From Rhabdornis inornatus (taxonomy: Eukaryota > Chordata > Aves > Passeriformes > Rhabdornithidae): DNA of 64,000 bases. Below the pieces are notes generated by a model. That model did not search any database and was not told where the DNA came from. It was given only the letters and a program-made list of their open reading frames with translations. This document shows positions 36,067-51,200 of this stretch, piece by piece (positions within the stretch are counted from its first letter, which is position 1; every line of letters starts with the position of its first letter). The stretch spans positions 260,281-324,280 of the forward strand of contig VWZS01004485.1 of assembly GCA_013397075.1 (NCBI GenBank), in the 5' to 3' direction. The position numbers and the translations under genes were made by a program.

Positions 36067-36271
36067 ATGCAGAAGCACAACCAGAAGGAGCACCTCTACA
36101 AGCTGCTGGTGATCGGGGACCTGGGAGTGGGCAAAACCAGCATCATCAAGCGTTATGTCCACCAGAACTTCTCCCCCCACTACCGGGCCACCATCGGGGT
36201 GGACTTTGCTTTGAAGGTGCTGAACTGGGATGCTGACACTGTGGTACGGCTGCAGCTCTGGGATATTGCGG
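36067..36271 (+). CDS. RAB38: RAB38 coding exon 1
   Basis: Residues 1-68 plus one base of Gly69: the variable N-terminus, P-loop, switch I and start of the DxxG motif (LQLWDIAG). Donor GCGG|GTGAGT. Read-through past the donor would add a short tail ending near 36351. Confidence 0.97.
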
Positions 36272-39200
36272 GTGAGTACAGAGGAGAGCCCCTTGCCCCC
36301 TCATCTATCCAAAGGCAATACAAAATACAGACCCCAATTCATTTGTACTGATCTGAAAGCTGGGAACTGCCACTGCCTGTGCAGTGAGGGAGAGCAGATT
36401 GAGGAGAGAAAACTTTAAGGGCAGGTTGACATTTTGGAGATTCCCTAAAACCAGCAGACTCCCAAACTAGGGAAGTCAGAGAGTCAGAGTGGAACCTCTG
36501 CTAGCTGATTTTTGTCCCAAGCCCTTGGACATATTCAGGGACCCAGGCACGTCTCTCCAAATGCCTCAGTTGTTTCCCTGCAGCCAGCAATGTTCACTTT
36601 TGCCACCTTGGACTAACAGATATCTGTGACAGGCAGAAGAGTAACAAGAATGTCCTGTTAAATCTTTTTAATTTGGTGGCTTAGATGAGGCATTCAGTAA
36701 GATGATTAAAATTACTTTTATAGGTTAAAATTACTTTTATAGTTTAAAAAATAAAGAAAATTTATATCTGAGTTAGTTTATCGAAATACCTTCCTTCTCC
36801 CTCTCTCTTCTACCTTCCCTCCTTCAGTCCAATGAAAGTGAATTCTTACATGTTTTGGAAAGAAAAATGTTTCTGCTCAGCAGTATTCTGTTTGTTAAAA
36901 TATAGTTACTAATATTTAAATACCCTTGTTCCAACATCCAGCAAAACAAAAGATGATTTACCCTCTGCAAGGAGAAAAAGAGTAAAGAAGTCCAGATATC
37001 CCCACATGCTGACATCCTTAAAACCCACAGAATTTGACATTGTTGCTGTCACTGGTTCAGACATTTTCAATTTGGCTTCAAATTAAACACAAAACATTTT
37101 TTTGCCACCTGCTTTCTGAAAATTAATCATTTTTGTTTCAGTCCACAAAATAAGTTTATCTTGATAGCATATATCCAATGCTGTAAGTAATCATTTTTCA
37201 TTTAATGAATGCAGGAATCAAATACAACTGTGACAATAGATTACAGCATAAAGGATGGCATTTAAAAACTCAATTAAATTAAGAAGTTACTTTCATTAAG
37301 TGGGGAATAAAGGTGAACATCCTATCAGCTGTTAGGGAACTGTACCAGCCTGTGGCCTGAGTTGTGGGCTCATTGATCTGGTCTGGAACAGCACCGGGTA
37401 AAACTGGCAAAATGAAAAAATTCTTGACATTCTTAACGGTGGAGGGAGTGCTTTTCTTCTGCACTGAGCTGTCTCATGTCTGAGCTCTGAATTTGGCACT
37501 GAGGTACTAAAACTTATGCAACAGCACTGCTTTATGCAAGACATAAACTCTGCTTTTTCACACACTAAAACAGTCTTGTGTGTGGTTTTATGGTTTTAAA
37601 TACATACAGTCTCAGTTTCCTTTATTAAAAGATGGAATAATGGGGCAAACATTTATTTTACTGTTCACCAGTGGCTGATTGTAACAGCAAATACATACAC
37701 TGCCAGAAAAACCTTTCTGCATGAGAAAAAAGCATTTAATAGTAAATTCTGAATTTATCAGGGACTTAAAGAATGTATTTTCATGCCTTGTTTCAGAGAT
37801 TTATTACACTACTAATCATGTGCTGGCAGATCATATGATGTAGCTTTCAGTCAGGCTGCAGAAGCAACTGCACCTAGTTGTAGTACTGAATGACTAGCAT
37901 GCTTTCTGAGTTATCACACATGACAGAGAGAATTACAGCACAGTACTAAATTTCATATGAATTGCCCAATTCTAAGCATCATTGTGAAGGTCAAGACAGT
38001 GGTCGGTAATAAAAAGAGTTGCTGTCTTAGCTTTAATGACTGCTTAAAGAGCTTTAGATGTTGCTGGCTGTATATAGCAACACACTGAATTCAGATGATC
38101 GTGGCGCAGGCATAAAAGTTATCACACATAATGCATCTAGCTGGCAAGAGAGAAAGAGGTTCAAAACTGAAAGAGAAGTAAAACTAATTGGAAATATGGA
38201 GAGAATAGAATTGGTTTCTCCTGGCTGTGGTTGGGTATGTATCATAATTTGCAAAATACAAATGGGCAAACGAGAAGAGGGAGGAAAATAAAATCTCTGG
38301 TCTAAGAACATCCTCTGTCTTTTAGTGGACTCTGTTATCAGCTCAGGTTTATCTTTTGGAGTGAGGAAATAAACTTTCAGTCTCTGACCAAGCTAAGGGA
38401 TGTTGGCTTAACATGCAGGACACCTTGAAGCAAATTTTGCAAATACATCAATAATATTTCATATCAGTAATTCTATATGAATACATATTTATATATGTAT
38501 ATATATATAGATACCAGGTATTATTTTAGCTCTTATATCTTCTCCCCTCTCCATTATACAGGCAGTGAAAGCAGTACCAAGCATATGTGTACTCGTCCTT
38601 GCTTTTCACACTGTGGATCAGTGGGTAGTAAATTGTTTAACAATTTAGAAATAATTTTCTTAAAAATACTGTGAGTAAAACCAATGTCAAGCTTATCTAC
38701 ATTGTTAGGAGGATTTATGAACATAGTGACTTCATCGGAGGAGTGACATTCCAGCTGTGATAGGACCAAGTAGTTTAGCCTGGTTTACCCTTAACATGTA
38801 TGAAAAGAAAAAGTAAATTTGGTTCATCTGGTGCCATCTAATTAAATGCAGTTAATATTTGTGTAACATATTTTTCTGTGTTTTTTAAATTTCATAAACA
38901 AAGCTATAATACAATCTAACAGCTAAATGCTGAAACTGCATTTATTTAGATGAGAGAATAATGCCAAGAAACAAGGATAACTAAGTACTACAAAAATTAA
39001 TTCAGGGATAATGTAGGGTCTTCATCACACATTGTTACATTAAGACAGTGGTTTTAACACAAATTATATTCCTGAAACTGTGAGTGTTAGGCAGGAATAG
39101 TAAGATTAACCTTTATGCTATATGATGTTATGGTGTTTGTAACATGTTATCTTTAAAATCTATGAACTTATATCTGATTCAGTGAAGTGTCTGAGATGAC

Positions 39201-42200
39201 TGAATGTTTAGTATTGAGTGTGGGAGAAGATATACATGATAAAATTATAATTGTCTTTAATTTCTTCACAACAATTCCATTTTGTTTCACCTTGCGTCAC
39301 AAATTATCAGTTTTGGTGTTCCTGTTGAAGTGTGCCGTCACCTCTACTGCTGTGTCATACAACATTAACTCTTGCTCTTCAGTCAATTTCTGTCTTTATT
39401 TCTTTATCTTTTCTGCTGCCTTTGTGTTCATATCCTTTAAATTCATTAACAAATTTGAGTATTTGAGTGGGCCAGATTATTCACTGCTACCAAAAAGATC
39501 TTGGTTTGCGTTTAAAAGTCTGGTTCTCATCTCATACAGAGTTGGACTGATGCTTTGGGGAAAGAACAGCTCCATTTCCTTTCCCAGTTACTTTCACCTC
39601 CAGAAGCAGCAGTCTTCCCACAGATACAGACGAGTTCTCTGCAGTTGTAAAGTTTTTAGGATTGTTATGCTGCAGAGGGAGTAAGTGGAAACCTGTTCAC
39701 TAATGCCAGGCACAGCACGTCCTCAGCATTTTAGGCTTTCGGCAGCTGCTAAGCATTGCAGCACATATGCATAAATAAGATAGTCATGGTGATTTCTAGG
39801 CTAAGTTACCTTGAAATTACTGTTCTGCAAACATGAATAAGTCTCTTGCTGTGAGGGTTTTATTTCAGTAGAGATTGGTGGAATCTGTGGGCCAGATCCT
39901 GCTGACAGCCTGCTTTTCCTCATTCTGGGGTGGTGAACATCAGCTCAAGGGCTGCTTAAGCTTCAGTCCATCAAGACAATTATTTGACTTCAAGTGTGAG
40001 TATTCTGAAAGATGTTTTGAAGTGAAAGGTAAAAAAAATGTTTAAGTCTTCTCCAGAGTTTCCAGCTTCTCGGTGTCGGCTAAAAAATGTCTGTAAAGCA
40101 AGGTGGTTCCCAAAAGCATTGTCTCTTAGGACAGTGGAAAGAAGTAGAATGCATCATAAAACTCAGGATTTGGACTTTAAGCAATTAGTTTTAATCAATT
40201 TTTAATTTCAATTTTTGTGCCACATTTCAGATGCTGTGGTCAAGATGGTGGAAATTATCTGAGTTTCAGCACTTCATCATTACTATTTATACCTTAATTA
40301 GAGACAATAGTGGTTAGTGAAAATTGTAGATTACTGTACGAATTTATGTGGGGTAAATTTTTCTAAACGATAAAAGTTCAGCTGCCGGTTTCTTTAAACC
40401 CATGAACTGATAGCTTTTGCTGCTGCAGAGGTGCCACTGAGATTAGGATAAATGTGCAGGCAGCTGCCCTTCAGACAGGGAGTGCTTCCCTTTAGTAGAA
40501 ATCTTGTTTCTTTGTTACCTTGGTCTCACTGGGTTCACTTCCAAGTAGAGTAGGATTCATCTGAATTAACAGTTAGACATTTCTTCTCAGTCTCCAACTA
40601 CAAAGAGACCCTAACCTTCAATACTCCTAGTCAATTTTTTAAAATCTAATTTAGGGCTGATAATCCCAACATATAGGACCGTCTCAGTGGGCAAAGGCCA
40701 CTGTAATTGCAAGGTTTGAGGCCAAATGCCAGCGGCCTTGCAAGGGATGCAGTAAAGTACCATGGGCCAGATCAAATATTTGCCAGGCTTCTGACCCTTC
40801 CAGTGAAAAGCAAAATCAACCTTCCCTGGTCGCTCTTGCAGTAAAGAAATTCTAATGTTCAAGGCTGCCTGCAAGATACCACTGAAGCCTAATTGTTGAT
40901 CTATTTTCTAGCCTAGTTCCTGCTTAAGACATTGTGCTGCCGAAAACCTAAGGCCAGATTTTGACATCTTTAATGCATCAAACAGTGCCTATTTTTACGA
41001 GTAATTCTGCTAAATGAAAAAGTTTTAGGAACCTTATCTATTAATATAGGATTTTGTTCACATATTATTTAGTTGTCCAAGCTCCATGCAAATATTAGAG
41101 ATAACTTCTTCCACAATTTAAATTAAATGAAAGTCATTATGCAAATGACTTTTGCATAGTCAAATTTATAAAGCACCTCTGATTTATAAAGCACCTCTTT
41201 TTCCATTCGCACTTGCCTAATGTCTTTCTGTCAAATATATTGATACATTAACTATAACTGATGGAGAAAAAGACCACTTCAAAAACAGTTTAGACAGTTA
41301 ATCCAGCAGCTCCATTCTTTCTCTTTCTTTCAAGTGGTTGGTGATGGAAATTGGTTATCCCTGTCTTCCTGCAAAATGCTGCTTTTACAAACACATTGGC
41401 TTTTCTGTGCAGTGAAAATCCTGTGTATCTGGAAAAGCAGCTGGAAGAAAGAGGAAGAATCAGTGTCATACAATTTATCAGAAATTTGTGGGCCACTACA
41501 AGGCAGAAGATCACAACTTTGGAGGCTTTAGCCTTTTATTCCTTTAGTAACTTCCTTCACGGTGAATGATTTCATGCTGCAAATGAATAATTTAGTTGAT
41601 GTTCTGTGTCACCATGTCCCACGTATCTCAGCAATCTGTGTCCGAATAGATATGTGTGAGGCCTGAGTTGAGCTGCTGTTATATCACCTAGAGTGCAAGC
41701 ATCTCAATAACTTTGTACGAGAAGCATAAAGCATCAGTGAAATACAATATCCATCAAAAACTATTTGTATATGTTGCTGCTTACCTCACTGCTATGTTTC
41801 TAATCAGACCTTGGCTTTCGGTGGAAGGCACCTTCTTGCAGATGAAAAAAGAATTTCTCAACAAGGAGATTATTGAATAGCACATGATTTAGCTATTCAT
41901 CTGATTAGCCCACTGGTAGGAATCATAAGACATTTGAATAAAATATAGAGTAAAGAAATTTTGAATATGACCTTTCCCAGAAATAATCTATTTCTATCTT
42001 GCTTTATCAATAGGACACAGTGTTTCTTTAAGATAAAAAAAGTTTGACATGAATTTGGAGAAGACAGGCTTCTTCTTTGGTTTCTGTATCATGTGAGTGA
42101 CTTTTTCCTTGCTGCCACAGTACTTAAAACCAAAGATAAACATCACAAACTGATGGTGTTGACCCCTTAAGTGGGTTCAGTGCTATTTCCATTAAGTGAA

Positions 42201-45200
42201 AGTTCATGGTCTAGAAGCCCAGCAATCGTCACTTTTCCCTTCCCAGCCCTCCCTTACATTTGACAGCACAATTTCCATCAGATAAATTCTCCACAGGTAA
42301 CCTTCCTGGGGTCAGAGGCAGACTGCCAATCTTCTTCTCTTCCTAACCTACTCAAAATTGCTCATGTTGAGAAAGTAAGGCTAGAAACAGGTTTGCATTC
42401 AATGCTTCTATTTCCATAGCACTTTTTCCCAGATATGAAGGTACGTACAAGAGCTGTCTTGCTTAAAAACTGCTATTGTTGTGAAATGTTTCAGGAGCTT
42501 ATAATTCTTCTTTGGATCACAGCTCTCCTGTAGACATTAGTAAAAAATCTATTTTTTATTTTCAAGAAAGTTCTGTGTAATGTATTTTTTCAGAGTTCCC
42601 ATGAAAAGAGCAGATATATTAACAAATCCACAGCTGATCAACATACAACATCCTGATGTCATGTGTTAATTTGTTCACACTTTTAATCATATAAAATGAT
42701 TTACATATATTTACAAAAGTCCATGTTTGAATATATGAATGTACTTTTAACTCACAAACCTGTCCTTTCCCAGAAAGCACTTTGAATTCAGCAAACAAAA
42801 CCATGAAGCTCCTGAAGAGATTTAGTATGAAATTCTCCTCACAGATCTTTTCACTGGAGCAATGCAGCTCTTCATATTGCTACTGCTGTGCTACTTCTTA
42901 GAGCACTTTCCATGTTTGTAAGGCTTTAAATTCACCTTCCTCACCTTTGTGTTTTAGTTTGCCAATAAAAGTAAACTTGTAATTACTCTGATGCCTGGTA
43001 TGGCTCCAGAGCTATATTATATTACTGCTGGTTATTATCATTTGCATGAGAACATGCAGGACCCTCTCCATGCTTGAGCAGTTCAGTTGTGTTAGATGTG
43101 TTAGACAAAATAATACCATAGTACCAAGGAACTTCCAATCTGGTACCTATATTTTTTTGTGATTCTCATTGAAAGTCCTGTAATGTACCCAAAGACTCTT
43201 GGTACTGTTCACAGACTGAGAAATCTGGCAGCCTAATAAGACCATACACTTACTATTCATTTATTACACTCATTATTCACTTTTAGTAAACTTCATTAAA
43301 TTTCCTTGGATGTTGAGTTGAAAATTCCTTTTTCACACAACACTCTCCTGCATTTTCATACAAATTGTTCTAGCATGACACTTAGAATTATTTAGGCAAA
43401 GAGTAGTTTCTCAGGGACTTATAAAATGAAGTCCTGCACCCAGTAATGTTATCTTAGAAAACCTGGTATGTGAAATACTAACCTAGACTTGAAGCAATGC
43501 TTTTTACAAGGTGGCATTTTTTTCCCCCTCCTGCTTTCTTCATTACAGGACAGGAAAGATTTGGAAACATGACCAGGGTGTATTACAGAGAGGCTATGGG
43601 GGCGTTTATCGTCTTTGATGTCACAAGACCTGCGACGTTTGAAGCAGTGACAAAATGGAAAGAGGATTTGGACTCTAAGTTGGTTCTTCCAAATGGCAAA
43701 CCTGTGCCAGCAGTCCTATTAGCAAACAAATGTGACCAGGGAATAGATGTTCTTATGAACAACGGCATCAAGATGGATCAGTTCTGCAAAGAGAACGGGT
43801 TCGTGGGCTGGTTTGAAACATCAGCCAAGGTAATGTTTCCATTTCTTTTCAAATGTTTCTGAGGACAGAGAAATCAGTTCCTAAAATAGTTCATTTGGTC
43901 TAAATGTGCACCTTGAAAAGCTCCTCTATTGGTGGTATTTAAGGTGGATTTTTAAATATATAGTATGCATTTCTATTTCTTTTAGGTCTTTTACTGCAAC
44001 ATTCTGAAATGCAGCTGCTGTAATATGAGATGCAGCAGTAAAGTATGTAACAGTCAACAGGTTACTGCACAATAGCCTGGGGAAGAAGATGACCTTAGGC
44101 AAGGCACAAAAGCTACCTCTTGTGAATTATATGAGGATGTTTTTCATCATTCTCAACACTGAATATTATCTCTAAATATTTATATAACCACTTTGCCCGA
44201 GAAATGCTGATTTGAGACTATAGCTTCATTACCTCAGATTCCAGAAATAAAGGCAGTCTATTGTAGTGCTTTTACGATGTTCGCTGTTATAAGCGCTCAT
44301 TCTCAAAAGCCTTTTCAAAAAAATCACAGATCTGGGGAGGGAGGAAGGAAGTATCAGTGGTCAAAGTGCTGAATGAGACATTCTGAGGTTCAATTCTTTG
44401 CCTTGGTACAGATTTCCTGAGTGCATGGAATATTGAGATGAAAATCTGAAAGGGCGCTCAGACTTTCAAATTCTAAAGGCCAAAAGTGCATTGGTACTGT
44501 AGATCAATTTGTCTCAGATAATTTCAGTTCCTGCAGGATTTGAAGAGCTGGCATGTGAAATATTGATTTGAACACAACAATTCAGTATTGTGTTGATTAT
44601 ATCCTCCTATTATGAAAGCTGGTGTCATCATCAACATCTCTGGGGAACTTTTGGATGTTTGAAATGTAAACAGTTTGGTTCTGCTTTAACCTAAATTTTT
44701 AGTAGTCTGAAAGCCAAAATCCTTCATTTGATTAATTCCTTTTAAACACATTATGTAAGGTACTTAAGAACTTTTAGAGTGTATCTTTGTGTTTTACTTT
44801 TCTAGTCTTGACACCTTCTTTAAGCATTAATATTTAAAAGATGTTTCACTTGTAATCAACAGAAGTAACAGCAGGGGGATAGCAGCATATCCCAGACTGC
44901 TTCGAGCATTGCATGAGCTCTGGGCTGAGATTGCAGCTTTACAGTACTTAAAGGGGGCTTATAACAAAGATGGGGACAAACCTGTTGTGAGGGCCTGTTT
45001 TGATAGGACAAGGGGTAGTGGTTTTAAACTAAAAGAATGCAGATTTACACTAGAGATAAGGATTTAATTTTTTTTTTCTGACAAGAAAAAATAGGGGGGT
45101 GTGGAAATAGGGATGGTGAAACACTGGAACAAGTTGCCCAGACACAGTGGATGCTCCATCCCTGGAAACATTCAAGGCTAAATTGGATTTGGCTCTGAGC

Positions 45201-48200
45201 AACCCCATCTAGCTGAGGATGTCCCTGCCCTGGCAGGCTGGTTAGACAACTAGAGGTGGTCCCTTCCAATCCAAGCCATTCTATGATTCCATGATTCTAT
45301 GTCTTTGTAACGAATGTCTTTGCTTTCCTACTGAATGGGTCTCAAATCTAGCCACTGTTTCTTCAAGATGCCATCTATAGGGGGAAATTTCAGTCTAGGT
45401 AAGTGTGTAAACTATCTTGCTCCACAACAGGATACTTCCTATTCCTTCATGTGCAGCACCTGGTTTGTATTCAGGTCTGTGGTTCATCTGCTTATTTGTG
45501 TTGGGTGAGGCCAAGAGAATACAGTGTCCCTCTTTATGATAAACTACATTTTACTACAAGAATGGAATCTGTATCACGAATTCCATACATCAGTCCCCAG
45601 CAAGAACATGTCCACCATTCAGAAAAACAACCACATTTATTGTGCCAAGGGCCATTGCAGGTCATGACAGAAAATGAATATGCAAACGATTTCAAAGTTC
45701 ACAGAGAGGTTTTATGATGATGGTGGAGCCAGTCCATGCAGAACTATGGAAGTATAAAAGATGTATAAAGGACATAAATTTTTTAAAAGTCACAACAGAG
45801 GAAATTTTTCCAAGTTTCTCTAAGCTGCATAGAATTAAGATTTTCTGTTATTTTAGACGTGGTAAATATCTAGATTCTTCTTATGTTATTTAACTCCAAA
45901 ACCCAAGCAGTCCCCAGATTGCCATTGCAATCATGTAAGAAAAGAAAAAAAAGTCCAGCTATGGCAAGACTTGTTTTCAAAAGCTACCCTGAAGGGAATG
46001 GTGAGAGTTGAGGGCACACAGCTGCTATCAGACTATTCTCTGTTGCTATTCTCCAGAGGCTAGGACCCCTTGTTCTGCAATCCACACACCTGATTTCCAC
46101 CCATAATTGGAGGCTCCTCACTTTAAAATTATGCAAAAAACATTCCAGTAAAGATGGTAGAATCAAAAGATTTCAACTAAGTTAGATCAAAATAATTTCC
46201 CCACTTGGTCTAAGTTCTAAAGTAAACCCTACACTTCCTTTTCTAAACAAAAGTTATTATTATTACTATTTTAGAATTCTGGATATTATACATACCTGGT
46301 ATCCTTTCAGCCTAGGGCATTATAAGTAATTGAACTTGAGTCTGGGAAAAAAAATTACTAACTCTGCTTCAGAGAATAGAAACTCTTCTGAAGCAGAATA
46401 ACACAGACAAAGGAGTCATCATGTTGCAGCTAGAAGTTTTAGCAGTCTAAGTAAGTAATAACTCTCTTTTTGTGGTACCCTGGAATAATTAGATCTCCAG
46501 AGGTTTTCCGGACGTGTGCTTGGAAATGTTAAAGCCTTGAGAGCAAACTGAATATGATTTATGCATTTTGGAAAAAACAAAGGTGATTACTTATAAAAAT
46601 AACATATTTTCATTCTGGTTGCCTTGCAGAAAGCAGCATGCTATATATGTGCCTAACATATTTCAAGCTGTCAATGGTTTTAAGCTTTTGTCTGTAGCAC
46701 TGGAAGATTACACAAAAAAACCCCAAAACACTGTATTATTCCCTGGTGCTATTTTTGTAAGTTAACAGCTCCAATATAAAACATTTGAGCCACCTAATAC
46801 AGTCTCATGTATTAGTTTTGATTCTTACATTAATCTGAGGGAAATAACCCTCTTTCAGGCTTCTTCTTGCTGCAAAGACAGAAGATTTTTTTTTTATAGT
46901 TTTCCGTGTGAGAAAGGCCTTACTGGGCGACACCACCTCACAGTATAGTCACAAGTTACATTGTTGCCGTATATCCAGTGGTGAGACTGGTCTCTTTTTC
47001 ATTTGCATATTTACTTCACTCATATCGGTTGCTGTCCAAGAGCCACATCCCCAGACAGTCATCAAATAACCCTTAATAGTAAATTCTTTGATAAACTTAA
47101 TGACCACAACTATTGTGAAAGATTCATTCTTTTAAAGGAAGGACATTTCTTCCGTCACACATTTAATTATCCTGCACATGGCCAGAGCAGCTGAGAGCTC
47201 CCCTCACATTTCCAAGCCTTTTAAGTGTTTTCACCACCATTCGTAGTTCAAAGAGGTGAGCTTTTGCTTGGATTAGAAAAAGAGGATTTTCAGGCTTATT
47301 ATCACTTTATAATGAAAATGGAACTTGTGCAACAAAACAGGCAAGTCAGGCAAAACTAAATGTACTCGAAAGTACCTAATTCAGAAATAACTTGAAATAC
47401 CTTACGACTGGCCATGGCTGTGCTGTGATTATGCCTGAGTTCCTCTTTTCCCTGCGGTAATTCTGCTGTCAGCAACACAGAATTAGATGAAAAGACATTC
47501 GTGTTTTGTCCAAATTGCCCAGAAAGGCTGGTAGCTGTGCTTTTCAGATCCTTACAAAACTAGCTTAAGCACACAGCTCCTTGTCTCTTGAACATCATGG
47601 CCTGGAGACTGATGAGCAGTCTGGGTCTCTGGGCTATTTGGATACATCCTGTTTGGACCAGGACAGTACCTTTAAAGAACCTTTCTGCCTCTAAGAAATG
47701 CAGATAATAAGATGTCCTTTATTCAGGTTTTGTTTGACAGGCAGTCCACGGTGTGCCACCACAGATTCAGAATGAGTTGGTTTGGAAGGGACCTTAAAAA
47801 TCATCTAGTTCCAACCCCCTACAGGGTCCAAATGCTAGAATAGCAATCAAAAGTCCTTTTTGTCATTGATCTGCTGTGTTACCTTCAGAAAGTCATTCTC
47901 TCCTCTGCTCTAGCCTTTCTTTCAAAAAGCAAGGACATGAATTCTTCCTATCTTACCAGGGAATTCTGTGAATAATCCAAGCTCTACTGGACCTTGTTTA
48001 AATCACAGATTCTTCAGTTCTTTTGACTGGACAACTATTATGAAAGATGAAAAAAACAAGCTATGCAGTAGACTTGCAGAGGAACGGGATAAGCAGTTCT
48101 GGTTTCCATAAAGAAAAACAAGGTTTGGACAATAATTTTAATTAGGCTGACACTCTAAACTAATCTGCTGATCTGCTAACTTAAATCCAAGTAATCTATT

Positions 48201-51200
48201 TGAGACTGCCAGACCCAGTTAGGGTTGTATGGCTCCCTATATTTTCTTTTTAATTCCCTCAAAAAAAGTCTAAGCAATCTCAGTGTACAGTTTTAGAAAA
48301 TATTTCAGATTCTGCCATAGAGCAAGAAATAAAGCTGACACTTAAGGCAGGAGATTTCATTTCAGATGTACAGTCACTCTATGCAGAATCCTCTGCAGAG
48401 TTTGTTTCCTGCAATTAAAAGGAGTTGATTCAAATTGTCCTATATTAGAGCTGTCCTGTATCTCTCTGTGTCATTGTTATGAAATGCATTATTTAATGCT
48501 GTCCCAAATCTGGAAATTCAGAGAATCACAACATTTTTTAGATCAGAAAATCATTTAATGAAATAATTTTGTTGCAGGATATTCAACCAGCTGTAAGAAT
48601 TCAATCACAGAAATGATCTTGTTCTCAGAGTTTCAGTCACAGCAGTTCACATCCATGAATTTAATGTTCATGCATCCATATCTTTTAACTTGTATGGCTG
48701 CATTTTCCTAGAAACACCACTGCAGGAGTACAGAACACCATCTTAATGAGGCTCTGTTCCCAGCAGTTTCCAGGGAGTTCTGCTCAGGGAGCATATGGAG
48801 CCATTCCCTCAGAGTCCTAGCTCGAGGGGAATGCAGGTTAAAGCATCTTTCAAGTAATTTCCTTGCTCCTGGAATTTAGTGCAGTATGGAAATAAAACGT
48901 GGAAGCTATGAGCTTCTCAATAGGCTCCCATCTAATACCTGAATATTTCACAATTTGTAAATGTTTGCTTATGGGAAGTCAATTTCCTTCAACTGCAGTA
49001 GTAGTTTAAGGTCATGTCTCTAGGCAGTGCTGATTGAGAGCTCCCCAAGTGCTCTGTGCCTGCATATAAACTGTTCTTCACCCTGGTTTTCAAGGTAAGC
49101 CTCAGAAGAATCAGATTCAGCAAGAGGAAAATATTGTCAATGTAAAAAGGGTAAAGCATTCTATCAGAAAACAACCAGATAGTCAAATCTAAGACATTTG
49201 CATGGTAAAGAAAAAGTTCTTTCATCTAAAAGTGAGACAGGCCCTTAAAACTTGCTAGGGCCTTTATTCTTCTACAAAGAACTAAGAGCCAGTCTAATCT
49301 GTGGGAATTTATTTCATATATTAAAATGGATTGCCCTAAATGTTAATGTTCTGCATCTGCAGTAGAGAAGGCAGGTAAGGGGGAAGGTAATCCAGAATGC
49401 AAAAAGGATTGCTGAGCTTGTATACTGCTTTGAGTTACATTCAATAATGGATTTATTTACCCTTTAGTTGATTGTGGCTTACAAGACATTATTTCCAATA
49501 GCAGTCAGTTCAAGGGTTTTAAACAATGCAACTCTCTTTCCCTGCCCTCAGTTGCTATCCTTTCCATAAAACTACCCTTTGAAAGGATATATTTTAATGA
49601 GATCGATCTACAAAGCAAACGATAATTTCATTTATGTCCTCCAGTGTTCCTTTCTGGATTTCAGAGATTACTCAGAGTTATTTTCTTTGCCTTGTTTTGT
49701 TTGGTAATAGAATAAAGAGTAGTGTGTTCTGATTTTCACTTTTGCATTCCTTCTTGATGAGGCAAAGAGAAAGACCAGCACAAGTAATCAGGCATTGTCA
49801 TAGAAACAGGGTTTAGGTCCTTGCTCTGGCAGATTTTGGCAGGTTGATGCAGGATAAATCACTTAAAGATGGATTCACAACTCAGCTCTTGTACTGACTG
49901 GGATAGTGTCTCAGATGCTGGGGCTTACTGAGCCACACAGAAATGGGCTAGGCACCTCAGGGGACAGGGCAAGGCAAGATGCTTGGGAAAGGCTTTTATA
50001 AAGGCTGGCATGCTGAATCAGGAATACAGGACTGATAGACACCATAATATGGGTAAGATCCTTTTTGGTCTTGCAGAAAAAGCTCTCTCTTGGGAGAGAG
50101 CTTTTCTCGAGAAAGGAAAGCATTGCATTCTTACCTTATCATGTGAAGACTTCATCCTGTGCCATCTCCCACTTTCCTACTAGCCAGCATATGCTGGACC
50201 AAGTTTCATGTGGCTCTGCATTTTCTCTTTTTGACAAACGGCCACAGCAGCACTTCCCTATCACATAAAGCTGCTGTCCAGATAAACACATCAAAGATGC
50301 AGTGCTGAGTAATACCAGCCTTAAAAGCAATATAGGGAGACAGAGTGTCTCTTGTGTTTGGAGAACTGTGAAAGTAAAAGTGGCCTCAAAGGAGGATGGA
50401 TACCAAGCACTACAGGTGTGAGAAAAAGAGAAGAAGAGATAGGAGAAAAGAGAAGAAAGAAGGAAGAGAGAGAGAGGAGAGGAGAGGAGAGGAAAATAAA
50501 ATAAAAATAAAAATAAGTCTGAACTTCAGAAATCATCACCATTTCTGTGGTGTTTTTTTATAGGAAAAAGTCATATAGGAGGTGATAGTCATGGCATTTC
50601 AACATAGAGACCCACTGAAAGATATTTTTTCACTCCACCTGTATTTTCTTGCTTTTTTGAAACATAATTAATTTTATTTTTAGGTATAATTGAGGTAATT
50701 TCCATGTCTCAATACCATTAGTAGGGTGTCTGTGATTATTCCTCTCTGTCCAATCTTACACTCTGATTGTTGGTTTCTTTGTGTTTGAGTGGCTTTTCAC
50801 TTTCTCTTTTTTCTCTTTCCTCCCCTTCATTGCCTTTCAACACTTCATGCTCTCTAAAATCACCAGGCTTCTGGATGTCTGGATTTGGATTGCAGGATCA
50901 CCTTCTACTCCCTGTAGCTCTTTCACTGCCTAGCAGAATATAGATTTTTCTTTTGCAAAACACACTATAGGAGGAGAGGCGGAGAAATCAATATTTCATT
51001 AGTCAGATCAGAATACAGCAATGTCTGATCTGCAGGTCTAGGACACCACAGGATTAAGGTTGTAACAAAAGGCAATAGCAGCATCAGAGAGGAAGTGGTC
51101 AAGCCAGGGACCTGGGACAGCAGGAGTGTTTTTGTTGGCATGACCACAGGCTCCTTGCAGCAGATGCCTTAACATATTCTCCTTCTCATCCATACTGTGT

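Larger units (their letters stand above)
36272..43548 (+). other. RAB38 intron 1, no gene seen
   Basis: 7.3 kb of AT-rich intron with AT microsatellite sequence at about 38487-38511 and two small tandem duplications (36706-36742 and 41164-41198). The longest frame (39187-39684, 165 codons) is hydrophobic, low in complexity and unlike known proteins. No CR1 seen. Confidence 0.6.

Noticed and set aside
39187..39684. 165-codon hydrophobic open frame in RAB38 intron 1
   Set aside because: Phe/Ser-rich composition follows from T-rich DNA; no membrane-protein family resemblance.
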